Translations under genes and position numbers: made by a program
Shown: piece by piece, positions 1 to 9,086 of the stretch
Numbering within the stretch: the first letter of the stretch is position 1
How the letters are laid out: the number at the start of each line of letters is the position of its first letter
Source: Aquipuribacter sp051216895
GTDB lineage: Bacteria > Actinomycetota > Actinomycetes > Actinomycetales > JBBAYJ01
Assembly: GCF_051216895.1 (NCBI RefSeq)
Contig: NZ_JBPKAO010000002.1
Span: forward strand, 62,001-126,000
Length of the DNA: 64,000 nucleotides
Direction of reading: 5' to 3'
The notes under the pieces: model-generated
Database searches by the model: none
Told to the model about the DNA's origin: nothing
The model's input: only the letters and a program-made list of their open reading frames with translations

Positions 1-2
1 AG

Positions 3-878
3 GCCCGGCGGTTCACCGACCCGGCCCGGGCCGAGGTCGACATGGTGTTCCAGTTCGAGCACGTCGGCCTCGACCACGGGCCCGGCGGCAAGTTCGACCC
101 GAAGCCGCTGGCGTTGCGGGACCTCAAGGCCTCGTTCGGGCGGTGGCAGGCCGGTCTGGCCGAGGTCGGTTGGAACTCGCTCTACTGGGACAACCACGAC
201 CAGCCGCGGGCGGTGTCACGCTTCGGCGACGACAGCCCCGAGCACCGTCGGGCCTCCGCGACGTGCCTGGCCACGCTGCTGCACCTGCACCGCGGGACGC
301 CCTACGTCTACCAGGGCGAGGAGATCGGGATGGCCAACCACCCGTTCGCGTCGCTCGACGAGGTGGCCGACATCGAGAGCGTCAACTGGGCGCGTGGGGC
401 CCTCGCCGCGGGCCACGACCCGGACGCCGTGATGGCCGGCATCCGGTTCGGGGGTCGCGACAACGCCCGCACCCCGGTGCAGTGGGACGCGGGCGCGCAG
501 GCCGGGTTCACCACCGGCACGCCGTGGCTGGCGGTCAACCCCGACCACGTCGACTGGAACGTCGCCGCCCAGCGGGACGACCCGCACTCGGTGCTCGCGC
601 ACCACCGCCGGCTGATCGCGCTGCGCCACGAGGACCCGGTGGTGCAGCTCGGCGACTTCCACATGCTGCTGCCGGAGCACGAGCAGGTCTACGCGTTCAC
701 CCGTCGGCTGGGGGAGGACGAGCTGCTGGTGGTCTGCAACGTGGGCTCCAGCGCCGTCCCGGTGGCCGACCTGCTGCCCGAGGTGACGGACGGCGACCTG
801 GTGCTCGGCAACCACCCGGACACCGAGGACCGGCAGGTGCTGCGGCCGTGGGAGGCGTGGGTGCTGCGGGTCGGCTGA
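3..878 (+). CDS. GH13 family alpha-glucosidase, 3' part only
   Basis: The gene runs in from before the window; 291 residues of its C-terminal part are visible. It belongs to the GH13 oligo-1,6-glucosidase/alpha-glucosidase type that hydrolyses alpha-glucosidic bonds in maltose- or isomaltose-like sugars in the cytoplasm. The conserved region holding the transition-state-stabilising Asp is seen as YWDNHDQPR, followed by GTPYVYQGEEIGM and the ARTPVQWD segment typical of this subfamily. The end (LLVVCNVGSS onward) is the small beta-sandwich domain C. The catalytic nucleophile and acid lie upstream, so activity cannot be judged, and trehalose synthase-like relatives are not excluded. A membrane protein gene faces it from the other strand 7 bases after the stop. 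Confidence 0.88.
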   Translation, partial: ARRFTDPARAEVDMVFQFEHVGLDHGPGGKFDPKPLALRDLKASFGRWQAGLAEVGWNSLYWDNHDQPRAVSRFGDDSPEHRRASATCLATLLHLHRGTPYVYQGEEIGMANHPFASLDEVADIESVNWARGALAAGHDPDAVMAGIRFGGRDNARTPVQWDAGAQAGFTTGTPWLAVNPDHVDWNVAAQRDDPHSVLAHHRRLIALRHEDPVVQLGDFHMLLPEHEQVYAFTRRLGEDELLVVCNVGSSAVPVADLLPEVTDGDLVLGNHPDTEDRQVLRPWEAWVLRVG

Positions 879-885
879 GGCCGGC

Positions 886-1317
886 TCACGCCGGGTCGTC
901 GGTCAGCACCGGGTCCGCCGCCGCCCTGCGACCCCGCAGCAGCAGCCAGGCGACGGTGGCGACGACCGGCACCGTGGTCAGGACGACGAACTGCGGGAGG
1001 ACGCCGGTGGAGATCGTGCTCCCGCCGTAGAGGCGGAGCAGCACCGACCCCAGCAGGACGGTCGAGGCGATCGCGACCAGGCCGAAACCCGTGCCCCGGC
1101 CCCAGTCCGGCGCGACGGGCCTCGCCATCAGGCGCGGGCCGGCCAGCAGCCCCGCGCAGGCCAGGGACACCAGCAGCCCCGCCACCACCAGCCAGGTCCA
1201 CACCACCCCGTCGAAGCCCTCCCGCATGGCCACGAGCGTCGGCAGCCAGGCGCTGACCATGAGGACGACGAGCACCGTGATGCTCGCCGTCCGAGACCCG
1301 TCCTGTCGTGTGCTCAC
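886..1317 (-). CDS. Small four-helix membrane protein, function unknown
   Basis: 143 residues, starting at GTG. Four hydrophobic segments (roughly residues 12-32, 39-60, 73-93 and 107-127) alternate with short loops, ending in a basic-then-acidic tail (LLLRGRRAAADP). I do not recognise a named family. A TAGGCT box (1326-1331, minus strand) lies 8 bases before the GTG and no ribosome site is visible, so it is probably leaderless. It converges with the glucosidase gene and stands alone upstream of the fatty acid transporter, which ends 75 bases away on the same strand. Confidence 0.65.
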   Translation of the reverse strand: MSTRQDGSRTASITVLVVLMVSAWLPTLVAMREGFDGVVWTWLVVAGLLVSLACAGLLAGPRLMARPVAPDWGRGTGFGLVAIASTVLLGSVLLRLYGGSTISTGVLPQFVVLTTVPVVATVAWLLLRGRRAAADPVLTDDPA

Positions 1318-1325
1318 GCCGCGTG

Positions 1326-1331
1326 AGCCTA
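1326..1331 (-). promoter_or_regulatory. -10 box of leaderless membrane protein gene
   Basis: TAGGCT on the minus strand, 8 bases before GTG at 1317. It fits the TANNNT pattern of this window. Confidence 0.4.
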
Positions 1332-1392
1332 CGGACCGGACGGGCGCGGGGCCACGGTCGGGCGACGCGCGGTCGAGGGCTGCTCGGCCCGC

Positions 1393-2760
1393 TCAGCCCG
1401 CTCCGACGATGAGCAGCGCGGACGCGAACACCACACCGGACACGACCAGGGTGACCATCGTGTAGCCGAGGATGTCGCGCATCTTGAGACCGGCGATGGC
1501 CAGCAGCGGGAGCGCCCAGAACGGCTGGATCATGTTGGTCCACTGGTCGCCGTAGGACACGGCCATGATCGCGACCCTCGGGTCGACGCCCAGCTGGGCG
1601 GCGGCGTCGAGCATGATCGGCGCCTGCACGGCGAACTGACCGCCGCCGGAGGGGACGAAGAAGTTGACGAGCCCGGCGGACAGGAACGCGAACACGCCGA
1701 AGGTCTGCTCGGTGGACACGCTGACGAAGAAGTCCGAGATCACCTGGATGAGGCCGGTGGCCGTCATCATCCCGAGGATCCCGGCGTACAGCGGGAACTG
1801 CAGCAGGATGTCGCCGACGTTTGACGCCGCCTCGCGGGTGAGCGCGATGGCCTCGAACGGGCTGCGCACCAGCAGGAAGATCAGGGCCAGGAACGACCAG
1901 TTGACGATGTCGAGGGTCGGGCTGCCGCCGCGGGCGTAGTAGACGACCAGGTAGGCGACCAGGGCGAGGCCCAGCAGCAGCGTGAGGACGCGGCTGGCGT
2001 CGACCCGGTCCGCGGGGGTCACCACCTCGTCGTCGAGCGCGACCTCGGCGGCGCGGGCGTCGACCGTCAGCTCGACGACGTCGTCCCCGCGCGGGGACAC
2101 CAGGGCCAGGGCGATCCCGACGGCGACGACCGTGACCAGCGCCGCCACGACGTTCCACGTCGCGAAGGTGGTCTCGGAGACCGGGATGGTGGTGCCGAGC
2201 TGCTCGGCGATGAACGAGCCCTCGGTCGCGGCGGTCAGCGGGCCCGAGCCGGAGTAGCCCATGTGCCACACCACGAAGCCGGAGAACCCGGCCGCGACCA
2301 GCATCGGGAAGTGCAGCTTCAGCCCCTTCTCGCGGGCCTGCGCGGCGACCTCGCGGGCCAGCAGCCCGCCGACGACCAGCCCGAGGCCCCACTGGACCAG
2401 CGACGCCGCGGCGGCGACGGCGAACACGAACACGTAGGCCTGCACCGGGGTCCGGGGCAGCCCGCCGAGGCGCGTCAGCAGCCGGCGGACCGGACGGGTG
2501 TTGGCCAGCATGTGGCCCAGCAGCAGGATCAGGGCCATCTGCGTGATGAAGGCCAGCAGACCGGCGAGGCCGTCGCCCCAGCCGACGAGCACGTCGACCG
2601 GTCCGGAGTCGGTGAGCAGCAGCGCCATGAGCGCCACCACGACCGTCAGCACGATGGCGAAGACCAGGGCGCTGGGGATGTAGCGCTCCACGACGGTGTT
2701 GACCGGGCCCATCACCCGCTCGAACGGGTTGCGGCGGGCGGTGGGGGCGGTTGACGTCAT
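1393..2760 (-). CDS. Short-chain fatty acid transporter (AtoE family)
   Basis: 455 residues with about 12 membrane segments, matching the AtoE/TIGR00366 family that takes up acetoacetate and other short-chain fatty acids. Family hallmarks are the opening NPFERVMG, the repeated glycine-rich helices (MALILLLGHMLA; VQWGLGLVVGGLLAREV), the FVPSGGGQFAVQAPI loop, and YGDQWTNMIQPFWALPLL near the end. ATG at 2760 is chosen because GAAGGAC lies 6 bases upstream; a longer frame to 2874 begins with a Pro-rich stretch that does not resemble the family. A TAGGTT box (minus strand, 2807-2812) could be its -10 element with a leader of about 40 bases. No ketoacid CoA-transferase genes accompany it here. Confidence 0.9.
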   Translation of the reverse strand: MTSTAPTARRNPFERVMGPVNTVVERYIPSALVFAIVLTVVVALMALLLTDSGPVDVLVGWGDGLAGLLAFITQMALILLLGHMLANTRPVRRLLTRLGGLPRTPVQAYVFVFAVAAAASLVQWGLGLVVGGLLAREVAAQAREKGLKLHFPMLVAAGFSGFVVWHMGYSGSGPLTAATEGSFIAEQLGTTIPVSETTFATWNVVAALVTVVAVGIALALVSPRGDDVVELTVDARAAEVALDDEVVTPADRVDASRVLTLLLGLALVAYLVVYYARGGSPTLDIVNWSFLALIFLLVRSPFEAIALTREAASNVGDILLQFPLYAGILGMMTATGLIQVISDFFVSVSTEQTFGVFAFLSAGLVNFFVPSGGGQFAVQAPIMLDAAAQLGVDPRVAIMAVSYGDQWTNMIQPFWALPLLAIAGLKMRDILGYTMVTLVVSGVVFASALLIVGAG

Positions 2761-2897
2761 CGTCAGGTCCTTCGTGGGCGGGGCGGAGCGGCAGGGGGCG
2801 GGGATGAACCTAGACGATCCGGGCGCCGGTCCCGCGTCGCCGGTCGTGCCGCCGGTTGGCATCATGCGGGCCACCGACCACGAGAGGACACCCCCGG

Positions 2898-3224
2898 ATG
2901 ATCTTCATCACCGCCACGTTCCAGGTGAAGCCCGAGCACGCCGACGCCTGGCCCGAGATCTCGCGCGAGTTCACGGAGGCGACCCGGGCCGAGCCCGGCT
3001 GCCTGTGGTTCTTCTGGTCGCGGTCGGTGGACGACCCCGCCCGCTACGTCCTGGTGGAGGCGTTCCGCGACGGCGAGGCCGGTGGCGCCCACGTGCGGTC
3101 GGCGCACTTCGCCGCCGCCCAGCAGACGCTGCCCCCCTACCTGGCGGCGACGCCCCGGATCGTCAGCCAGGAGGTCGACCAGGACGACTGGTCGGAGCTG
3201 GGGGAGATGGGCGTCGAGGGGTGA
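2898..3224 (+). CDS. Antibiotic biosynthesis monooxygenase (ABM) domain protein
   Basis: 108 residues, one ferredoxin-like ABM domain. Members are small dimeric cytoplasmic proteins acting as cofactor-free monooxygenases or related enzymes on quinol-like substrates. Visible signatures are the N-terminal strand MIFITATFQVKPEHADAW, the EPGCLWFFWSRSVDDP segment and YVLVEAFRDGEAGGAHV, the usual positions of family-conserved residues. The ATG at 2898 follows GAGAGG by about 11 bases; an in-frame start at 2856 would lie in sequence unlike the family. It is divergent from the fatty acid transporter and ends at a strong hairpin shared with the RidA gene. Substrate unknown. Confidence 0.85.
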   Translation: MIFITATFQVKPEHADAWPEISREFTEATRAEPGCLWFFWSRSVDDPARYVLVEAFRDGEAGGAHVRSAHFAAAQQTLPPYLAATPRIVSQEVDQDDWSELGEMGVEG

Positions 3225-3231
3225 CCGGACG

Positions 3232-3271
3232 ACGACGCCCCCGACCGGTGCGTGCCGGTCGGGGGCGTCGT
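3232..3271. terminator. Bidirectional hairpin terminator
   Basis: Perfect 17-base stem (3232-3248 with 3255-3271) and a 6-base loop between the convergent ABM and RidA genes. There is no U-run, as is common in actinomycetes. Confidence 0.8.
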
Positions 3272-3286
3272 GCGGGTGCGGGTGGG

Positions 3287-3988
3287 TCAGCGCGAGCCGT
3301 AGTGGCCCTCGGCCTCGATCTCGACCAGCCAGCCGGCGACGGGCAGCGTGGCGACCTCGATGTTGGACCGCGCCGGGCGGGTCTCGTTCTCGTACAGGAC
3401 GGGCGCGTAGGCCGGGATGACCTCGCCGGTCGTCCGGCTGACGTTGGCGACGAACTTGCGGTACGCCCGGTTCCAGCCGGCGTAGTCGCCCGTCGCGGCG
3501 CCGGGCGGGTTGTCGACGTAGATCCGCATGAAGGTCAGCGCGTCCAGCTGCAGCCCGGCCGCGGCGAAGTTCTCCTGCACCCGGGCCATCGTGTTGAGGC
3601 CCTGGGCCTCGGTGATGGACACCCCCGGGGGCAGCGCCCCGGCGGCCCGCTGCTCGGTGGTGGGCGCGAAGCCCGGGTAGAGCTCGGCCAGGACCGCGTA
3701 GTCGATGTAGCGCTCGGGTGACCCGGCCGGGGCGGCTGTGTTGCGGGCCGCCGGGCCGGTTCCTGACGACTTGTAGGTCGCGACGTTGACGCCCGTGCCG
3801 ACCCCGGCCGCCAGGAACGGGTCGGGGCTGACCCCGCCGTTGGCCAGCGGCGGGATCGTGTAGACGACCTCGCGCGGACGGGGGACCAGGTCGGCGGCGA
3901 CCGCGGCACCACCGGCGCCGAGGACGATGCCGGCGACGACGGACGCGGCGACGAGCACGCGGGGGCGGACGGGCATGCGCAGGGACAT
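3287..3988 (-). CDS. Exported RidA/YjgF-family protein
   Basis: 233 residues. The first 32 form a signal peptide: basic start, hydrophobic core VLVAASVVAGIVLGAGG, and an AVA-like cleavage site. The rest is a RidA-type domain, which hydrolyses reactive 2-imino/enamine acids to keto acids and ammonia. The RidA signature RPARSNIEVATLP with the active-site Arg, followed by LVEIEAEG with the conserved Glu, is intact, as is the upstream FMRIYVDN strand. An extra segment of about 90 residues between signal and core makes it longer than the usual 125-130. ATG is preceded by GAAGGAGA. It lies 49 bases downstream of a Tat-exported FAD amine oxidase on the same strand, so the two are probably co-transcribed and both act outside the membrane. 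RidA proteins are normally cytoplasmic. Confidence 0.85.
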   Translation of the reverse strand: MSLRMPVRPRVLVAASVVAGIVLGAGGAAVAADLVPRPREVVYTIPPLANGGVSPDPFLAAGVGTGVNVATYKSSGTGPAARNTAAPAGSPERYIDYAVLAELYPGFAPTTEQRAAGALPPGVSITEAQGLNTMARVQENFAAAGLQLDALTFMRIYVDNPPGAATGDYAGWNRAYRKFVANVSRTTGEVIPAYAPVLYENETRPARSNIEVATLPVAGWLVEIEAEGHYGSR

Positions 3989-4037
3989 GGGTCTCCTTCG
4001 GGTGGGGTCGAGCGGGGGCGAGCGGAGGGGGGCGGGC

Positions 4038-5663
4038 TCAGGAGGCGAGGGCGCGGGCGTGCAGCGACGAGACGGTCTTGCGGGCGGACTCGAAGGCGCC
4101 GTGCTGCCAGGCGATGACGTGGCTCATGTGGTCGCCGGCGAAGTACACGTTGCCCGCGGGCTCGGTGAGGCGCCCGTAGGGGGTGCCGGGGCCGCCCTGG
4201 GTGCCCGACGGCCAGCTGACCCAGGCGCCCTGCTGCAGCGGCATCTTGTGCCAGGCCACGGTGAACGCGGTCTCCAGCTCCGACCGGTAGGCGTCGCCGT
4301 GGACGAGGGACCCGCGCTGGACGGTGCGCTCGACCCGCTCGGCGGGGGTGAGGTTGCCGTAGGCCGTGGCGTTCCCGCCGAAGTTGTACGACCCGACGAC
4401 GATGCCCTTCTCGCCGAGGTAGCCCGAGGAGGGGTACCAGATGGTCCCGTTGTCCATGTTGGTGTTCGTGATGCCGCCCATGATCCCGTCGTCGGTCTCC
4501 CAGAACCGGCGCCCGTACTGCTGGCCGACCTTGCCGGCCGCGGCCCCCACCGGCACCGCGAGGTCCGCCTTGACCTGGGCGGAGAAGTTGGAGTCGATGC
4601 CCTTCACGACCTGCGGGGGGATGGTGCAGACGCAGTAGTCGGCCTCGATGGAGCGGGTGGTCGCGTTCTGGGAGTACGACACCTTCACCCCGGTGCTGGT
4701 GTTCTCGATGCGCGTCACCGCGGCGCCGTAGTTGACGCCCAGCGGCAGCTGCTCGGCCAGCGCCTGGGGGATGGCGTCCATGCCGCCGACGGGCTGGAAC
4801 ATGAGCATCGCCTGGTCCCAGCCGGCCTCGAAGCCGAAGTTGCGCCCCACCCCGGAGGCCAGCAGCGCGCTCAGGTCCAGCGGGGGGTTGGGGGTGCCGG
4901 TGTCGAACCAGCCGCCGGGCTCGGCGCCCTCGGGGTAGCCGGCGCGAGAGCTGCCCGCGTAGGTGTTGCTGCTGCTGATGGCCCCGAAGGAGCGCAGGAA
5001 GCCGATCATCTGCTCCTTGTCCGACGCGCTGAGCTCGGCGTCCAGGGCGCCGCTGCTCACGGCCTTGGCCAGCAGCTCGGAGGTGTAGCCGAACAGGTCC
5101 GCCTTGGCCTGGCGGTGCCGGACGGGGGTGCCGGCCAGCGGGCCGCCGGCGTTGGCCGCCGGCTGGTTGAAGTAGTAGCCGGAGGCGTTGGCGTTGGCGA
5201 AGACCTCGAGCTGGACGCCCAGCTCGCGGCAGTACTCCATCGTGGTGTGGTGCTGGGGGATCCGCGCGGGGCCCATGTTCATGTACTGCCCCTTGTCGAA
5301 CTGGGCGCGCTGGCGGGTGCCGTCGGACTCGACCGAGACGTCACCGCGGCGCGCGGTCCAGCTGCGCCCGCCGACCCGGCGCGACGCCTCCAGGACGTAG
5401 ACGCGGTAGCCGCCCTTGGTCAGCTCGTAGGCGGCGGCCAGGCCGGCGACGCCGGCGCCGAGCACGACCACCCGCTTGCCGTTGGACCGGCCCTGCAGGG
5501 TGAAGTCGCCGGAGCGGGGGGCGCTGAAGGCCGCGGTGTGGGCGCTGGCGGCGGGGGTGACCCCGAGGGTCTCCATGGCGCCGAGCATCGCGCCGGCGCC
5601 GCCGGTGACGCCGAGCGCGTGGAGGAAGTGGCGGCGGGACAGGCCGGTCGGCGTGGTCGTCAT
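4038..5663 (-). CDS. Tat-exported flavin amine/L-amino-acid oxidase
   Basis: 541 residues. The N-terminus carries a twin-arginine signal (LSRRHFLHALGV) and a hydrophobic stretch ending at ASA, so the folded FAD protein would be exported by Tat. The dinucleotide-binding motif VVVLGAGVAGLAAAYEL is followed by the acidic strand end VLEASRRVGGR. The GPARIPQHH segment matches the substrate-carboxylate Arg region of L-amino-acid oxidases, and the end (YFAGDHMSHVIAWQHGAF) is the second FAD-contact motif. The reaction would be oxidative deamination of an amino acid or amine, giving an imine, ammonia and hydrogen peroxide. GGGAG precedes the ATG. The RidA gene follows, and an MFS gene lies 110 bases upstream on the same strand. 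The exact substrate cannot be read from the sequence. Confidence 0.88.
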   Translation of the reverse strand: MTTTPTGLSRRHFLHALGVTGGAGAMLGAMETLGVTPAASAHTAAFSAPRSGDFTLQGRSNGKRVVVLGAGVAGLAAAYELTKGGYRVYVLEASRRVGGRSWTARRGDVSVESDGTRQRAQFDKGQYMNMGPARIPQHHTTMEYCRELGVQLEVFANANASGYYFNQPAANAGGPLAGTPVRHRQAKADLFGYTSELLAKAVSSGALDAELSASDKEQMIGFLRSFGAISSSNTYAGSSRAGYPEGAEPGGWFDTGTPNPPLDLSALLASGVGRNFGFEAGWDQAMLMFQPVGGMDAIPQALAEQLPLGVNYGAAVTRIENTSTGVKVSYSQNATTRSIEADYCVCTIPPQVVKGIDSNFSAQVKADLAVPVGAAAGKVGQQYGRRFWETDDGIMGGITNTNMDNGTIWYPSSGYLGEKGIVVGSYNFGGNATAYGNLTPAERVERTVQRGSLVHGDAYRSELETAFTVAWHKMPLQQGAWVSWPSGTQGGPGTPYGRLTEPAGNVYFAGDHMSHVIAWQHGAFESARKTVSSLHARALAS

Positions 5664-5773
5664 GGGTTCTCCCGAGGGATGCGATGGGGTGCGGCGCGGC
5701 CATGCTCGGGACCTTCTGTTGCGTCTGGTCGACGCTGTGCGACGAACGTGTTAATTCACGGGGACATGCTCGG

Positions 5774-7126
5774 TCAGCCCTTGATGACTCGAGCCCCCCG
5801 GCGGTCGCGCCGGTCCCTCAGGGCCTGGCGGATCGGAGGCACCACCACCCCGGCCTCGGCCATCCGGCGGCGGACCCGTCGACGGCTGGTCAGGATGCCG
5901 AGGACACCGACGACCCAGATCAGGTACTGCACCGACATCGCGACCCGGAAGTCGGCCAGCTCGTAGCCGGAGGAGCCGCCGGTGCGGAGGTCGAGGACCA
6001 CCCCGACCAGCAGGATCGTCACCAACGAGGCGACGAAGCCGCCGACGTTCACGATGCCCGTCGCGGTGCCCAGCCGGTTGGGCGGGTTGAACGTCCGCGC
6101 GAAGTCGAAGCCGATGACCGACCCCGGCCCGCCGAGCGACATGCACAGGATCAGCAGGACGAGCACCGGCAGCGGGGAGGGCCCCGGCCAGGCCAGCACG
6201 AGGGTCCAGCCCGCCACGTTGGCGGCGATGATGGCCAGCACCAGCCACGAGCGGCGGAACGGGTGGCGCTGCACCAGCACGCCCAGCCACGGCCCGGTCG
6301 CGATCCCGGCCAGCACGAACAGGGTGAGCAGGGCGCTCGCGGTGCTCGGCGCGACGCCCTGGCCCGCCACCAGGAACGGGAAGCCCCAGAGCAGGGCGAA
6401 CGCCGTCCCGGGGAACTGGGTGGTGAAGTGGGTCCACAGCCCGAGCCGGGTGCCCGGGTGCCGCCACGCGGTGACCAGGTCGCCGACCAGGTCCCGCGCG
6501 CTCGACGGCTGGGCCGCACCGGCCGGTCCGGGGTGGTTGCGGATGACCAGCAGGGCCAGGAACCCGACGAGGACCCCGGTGGCCGACGCCGCCAGGAACG
6601 CCACGGTCCAGCCGGGCCCGCCGAGCAGCGCCACCAGCGGCACCGCGCTCAGCACCTGGCCGAGCTGCCCGACCAGACCCGTCACCTGGGTCATCACGGG
6701 TACGCGTCGGGCCGGGAACCACGACGGCACCAGCCGGATGACGCTGATGAACGTCAACGCGTCGCCGACCCCGACCAGCAGCCGGCCGAGCACGGCGAGG
6801 CCGACGGGCTCGGCCACGGCCAGCACCGCCTGCCCCACGGCCATGACGAAGGCCCCGGTGACGATGAGCCTGCGGCTGCCGAACCGGTCCAGCAGCACCC
6901 CGACGGGGATCTGCAGGCCGGCGTAGAACACCAGCTGCACGACCGCGAGGGACGCCAGGACGCTGGCGGAGGCGTCGTAGCGGACACCCGCCTCGACCCC
7001 GGCCACGCCGAGGCTGGTCCGTTGCATCACGGCGACCACGTACGCGAGGAGCCCGGCGCCCCAGACCACCCACGCGCGGGAGGAGGGCGTCGGGCGGGGG
7101 GCGGCCGCGGGGGAGTTGTCGCTCAT
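5774..7126 (-). CDS. MFS transporter
   Basis: 450 residues with about 12 membrane helices. The MFS signature between helices 2 and 3 is visible as GVLLDRFGSRRLIVTG, and a second similar loop follows the central hydrophilic segment. The type resembles the NarK/oxalate-formate-like or sugar-phosphate permease branches of MFS, but no substrate can be assigned. ATG at 7126 lies 11 bases after a TAGCGT box, with no ribosome site, so translation is likely leaderless or nearly so. The stop is 110 bases before the oxidase gene on the same strand, in a relatively AT-rich gap (ttaattca) that may hold the oxidase promoter. Confidence 0.88.
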   Translation of the reverse strand: MSDNSPAAAPRPTPSSRAWVVWGAGLLAYVVAVMQRTSLGVAGVEAGVRYDASASVLASLAVVQLVFYAGLQIPVGVLLDRFGSRRLIVTGAFVMAVGQAVLAVAEPVGLAVLGRLLVGVGDALTFISVIRLVPSWFPARRVPVMTQVTGLVGQLGQVLSAVPLVALLGGPGWTVAFLAASATGVLVGFLALLVIRNHPGPAGAAQPSSARDLVGDLVTAWRHPGTRLGLWTHFTTQFPGTAFALLWGFPFLVAGQGVAPSTASALLTLFVLAGIATGPWLGVLVQRHPFRRSWLVLAIIAANVAGWTLVLAWPGPSPLPVLVLLILCMSLGGPGSVIGFDFARTFNPPNRLGTATGIVNVGGFVASLVTILLVGVVLDLRTGGSSGYELADFRVAMSVQYLIWVVGVLGILTSRRRVRRRMAEAGVVVPPIRQALRDRRDRRGARVIKG

Positions 7127-7137
7127 GAGCGACCGTC

Positions 7138-7143
7138 ACGCTA
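7138..7143 (-). promoter_or_regulatory. -10 box of the MFS gene
   Basis: TAGCGT on the minus strand, 11 bases from the ATG at 7126. Confidence 0.4.
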
Positions 7144-7184
7144 GCCCCGCCCGGCCCGGACGCTGCGCCGGTCTCGCCGCCCGG

Positions 7185-9086
7185 TCAGGCCCCCAGCCGC
7201 TCCCGCAGACCCGTGGCCCGGGCCGCGGGCCGGGCCACCGCGGCCGCGAACGCCTCGACCGAGCCGATCACGCGCACCTGGGAGACCGCCCGGGTGATCG
7301 CGGTGTAGAGGGTCTCGCGGGTGGCCAGGGGTGACTCCGCCGTCGGCAGCACCACCGTGACGCGTCCGAACTGCGACCCCTGGCTGCGGTGCACCGTCAT
7401 CGCGTGCACGGGGCGGACCGAGCCGAGGCGCACCAGCGGGATGCTCGCGGGCTCCCCGCCGCGCGCGAAGACCGCGCGCAGACCACCGCCCGAGCCGGCC
7501 GGCCCGGCGACGACCACCCCGGTGTCGCCGTTGAACAGACCGACCTCGTAGTCGTTGGTCGTCACCAGCAGCGGCTGCCCGGGCCGGTAGCCGTCGCCCC
7601 GGTGCTCCCCGAGGTCGTCGAGGTCGTCGAGCCAGCGGGTGGCCAGCCACTCCCAGTGCTGCACGCCGCGCGGGCCACGACGGTGGGCGCAGAGCAGGCG
7701 GTGCTCGTCCAGCGCGCGCAGGGCCCCCACCGCGTCCCCCGCGCTCGCCGTCCGCCGCAGGTCCGCCCCCCACCGGGCGACGTCCTCGCGGACCGGGGCC
7801 AGCAGCGTCTCGGTCAGCGGGGCGTCGTCGGCGACCTCGACCAGCTCGACCCCCTCGCCGCCGCCCTGCAGCAGGGCGACCGCACCGTCGGCGTCCCCGG
7901 CGCGGACGGCGTCGGACAGGGCCCCGATGGCCGACCCCGCGGCGAAGCGGTGGTTGACCGTCAGGCTCGCGATGCCGTCGCGCAGCCGGGCCGCGGGAGA
8001 GCCCGGTGCGGTCGTCGACCCGTGCCCGGGCAGGACCGTGTCGAGCGCGTCGGTCATCGCGGCGGTGCGTCGACCCAGCGCGGTCCGGTCGACCAGGTCG
8101 CCGAGCACCGCCCCGGCCTCGACCGAGGCCAGCTGGTCGGGGTCGCCGACCAGCACCAGGCGGGTGCCGTCGCGCAGCGCCTCCAGCAGCCGCGCCATCA
8201 TCGTGAGCGGCACCATCGACGCCTCGTCCACCACGACGACCTCGTACGGCAGGCGGTTGCCGGCGTGGTGACGGAACCGGCTGCGCGTCCCGGGTTGCCA
8301 GCCCAGGAGCCGGTGCAGGGTGACGCCCACCAGCTCGCCGACGCGGTCGCGGTCACCGGGGTCGCTGAACCGGGCCGTCGAGGACCGGACCGCCTCCTCG
8401 AGCCGGGCGGCGGCCTTGCCCGTCGGGGCGGCCAGCGCGATCCGCGACGTCGGGTCCTGCTCCCGCAGCAGCGCGAGCACCCGCGACACCGTCGTGGTCT
8501 TGCCCGTCCCGGGCCCGCCGGCCAGCACCGACACCCGTGAGGAGGCGCAGACCGCGGCCCCGAGACGCTGGTCGGCGTCGCCGGCCCGGGGGAACAACCG
8601 TTCCAGTCCGGAGCGCAGCAGGTCGGGGTCCAGGTCGTCGGGCAGGGTCGCGGTCCGGCGGCGCAGCTCGTCCACCACCTGCTGCTCCTGCACGTCGTAG
8701 CGCGACAGCCACAACCGCGACCCGCGCATCGCCAGGGGCGCGGCGTACCCGGACACCAGGGGACTGGCCGCGACCCTCGGCAGCCACGCGTCCCGCTCCG
8801 GCCAGGGCAGGTCGATCGGGTCGGGCCCGCCCGGGCCGGCCTCGTCCGCGTCGGGGGCGATGAGGTCCGCCGCGGTGGCCAGGTCGACCACCACCGACCC
8901 CCCGCGCGTCGAGCGCACCGTGAGCGCGACGGCCAGCAGCACGGTCTCGTCGTCCTCGCCGAGCAGGGCGCCGAGGCGACCGGCGACGTGGACGTCGGCC
9001 GCGCTCAGCACACCGGCGTCGTTGAAGGCCCGCAGCAGGCCGTGGGCGCGCAGCGCGAGGTCGGGCGAGTACGGTCCTGCGGGCAT
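7185..9086 (-). CDS. recD: Exodeoxyribonuclease V alpha subunit RecD
   Basis: 633 residues. RecD is the fast 5'-3' superfamily 1B helicase motor of RecBCD, acting on double-strand breaks. Walker A is SVLAGGPGTGKTTT near residue 185, the Walker B/DEAD-like motif is VVVDEASMVPL, and the helicase motif near the C-terminus is VHRSQGSQF followed by YTAITRA. An N-terminal domain of about 170 residues (family RecD_N) precedes the motor. The ATG at 9086 shares one base with the recB stop (TGATG), so translation is coupled; an open frame continuing upstream is only the antisense frame shift of recB. It is last in the recC-recB-recD operon. Confidence 0.95.
   Translation of the reverse strand: MPAGPYSPDLALRAHGLLRAFNDAGVLSAADVHVAGRLGALLGEDDETVLLAVALTVRSTRGGSVVVDLATAADLIAPDADEAGPGGPDPIDLPWPERDAWLPRVAASPLVSGYAAPLAMRGSRLWLSRYDVQEQQVVDELRRRTATLPDDLDPDLLRSGLERLFPRAGDADQRLGAAVCASSRVSVLAGGPGTGKTTTVSRVLALLREQDPTSRIALAAPTGKAAARLEEAVRSSTARFSDPGDRDRVGELVGVTLHRLLGWQPGTRSRFRHHAGNRLPYEVVVVDEASMVPLTMMARLLEALRDGTRLVLVGDPDQLASVEAGAVLGDLVDRTALGRRTAAMTDALDTVLPGHGSTTAPGSPAARLRDGIASLTVNHRFAAGSAIGALSDAVRAGDADGAVALLQGGGEGVELVEVADDAPLTETLLAPVREDVARWGADLRRTASAGDAVGALRALDEHRLLCAHRRGPRGVQHWEWLATRWLDDLDDLGEHRGDGYRPGQPLLVTTNDYEVGLFNGDTGVVVAGPAGSGGGLRAVFARGGEPASIPLVRLGSVRPVHAMTVHRSQGSQFGRVTVVLPTAESPLATRETLYTAITRAVSQVRVIGSVEAFAAAVARPAARATGLRERLGA

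Noticed and set aside
3927..5966. Long plus-strand frame opposite the amine oxidase
   Set aside because: Antisense shadow; the Tat signal and FAD motifs belong to the minus strand.
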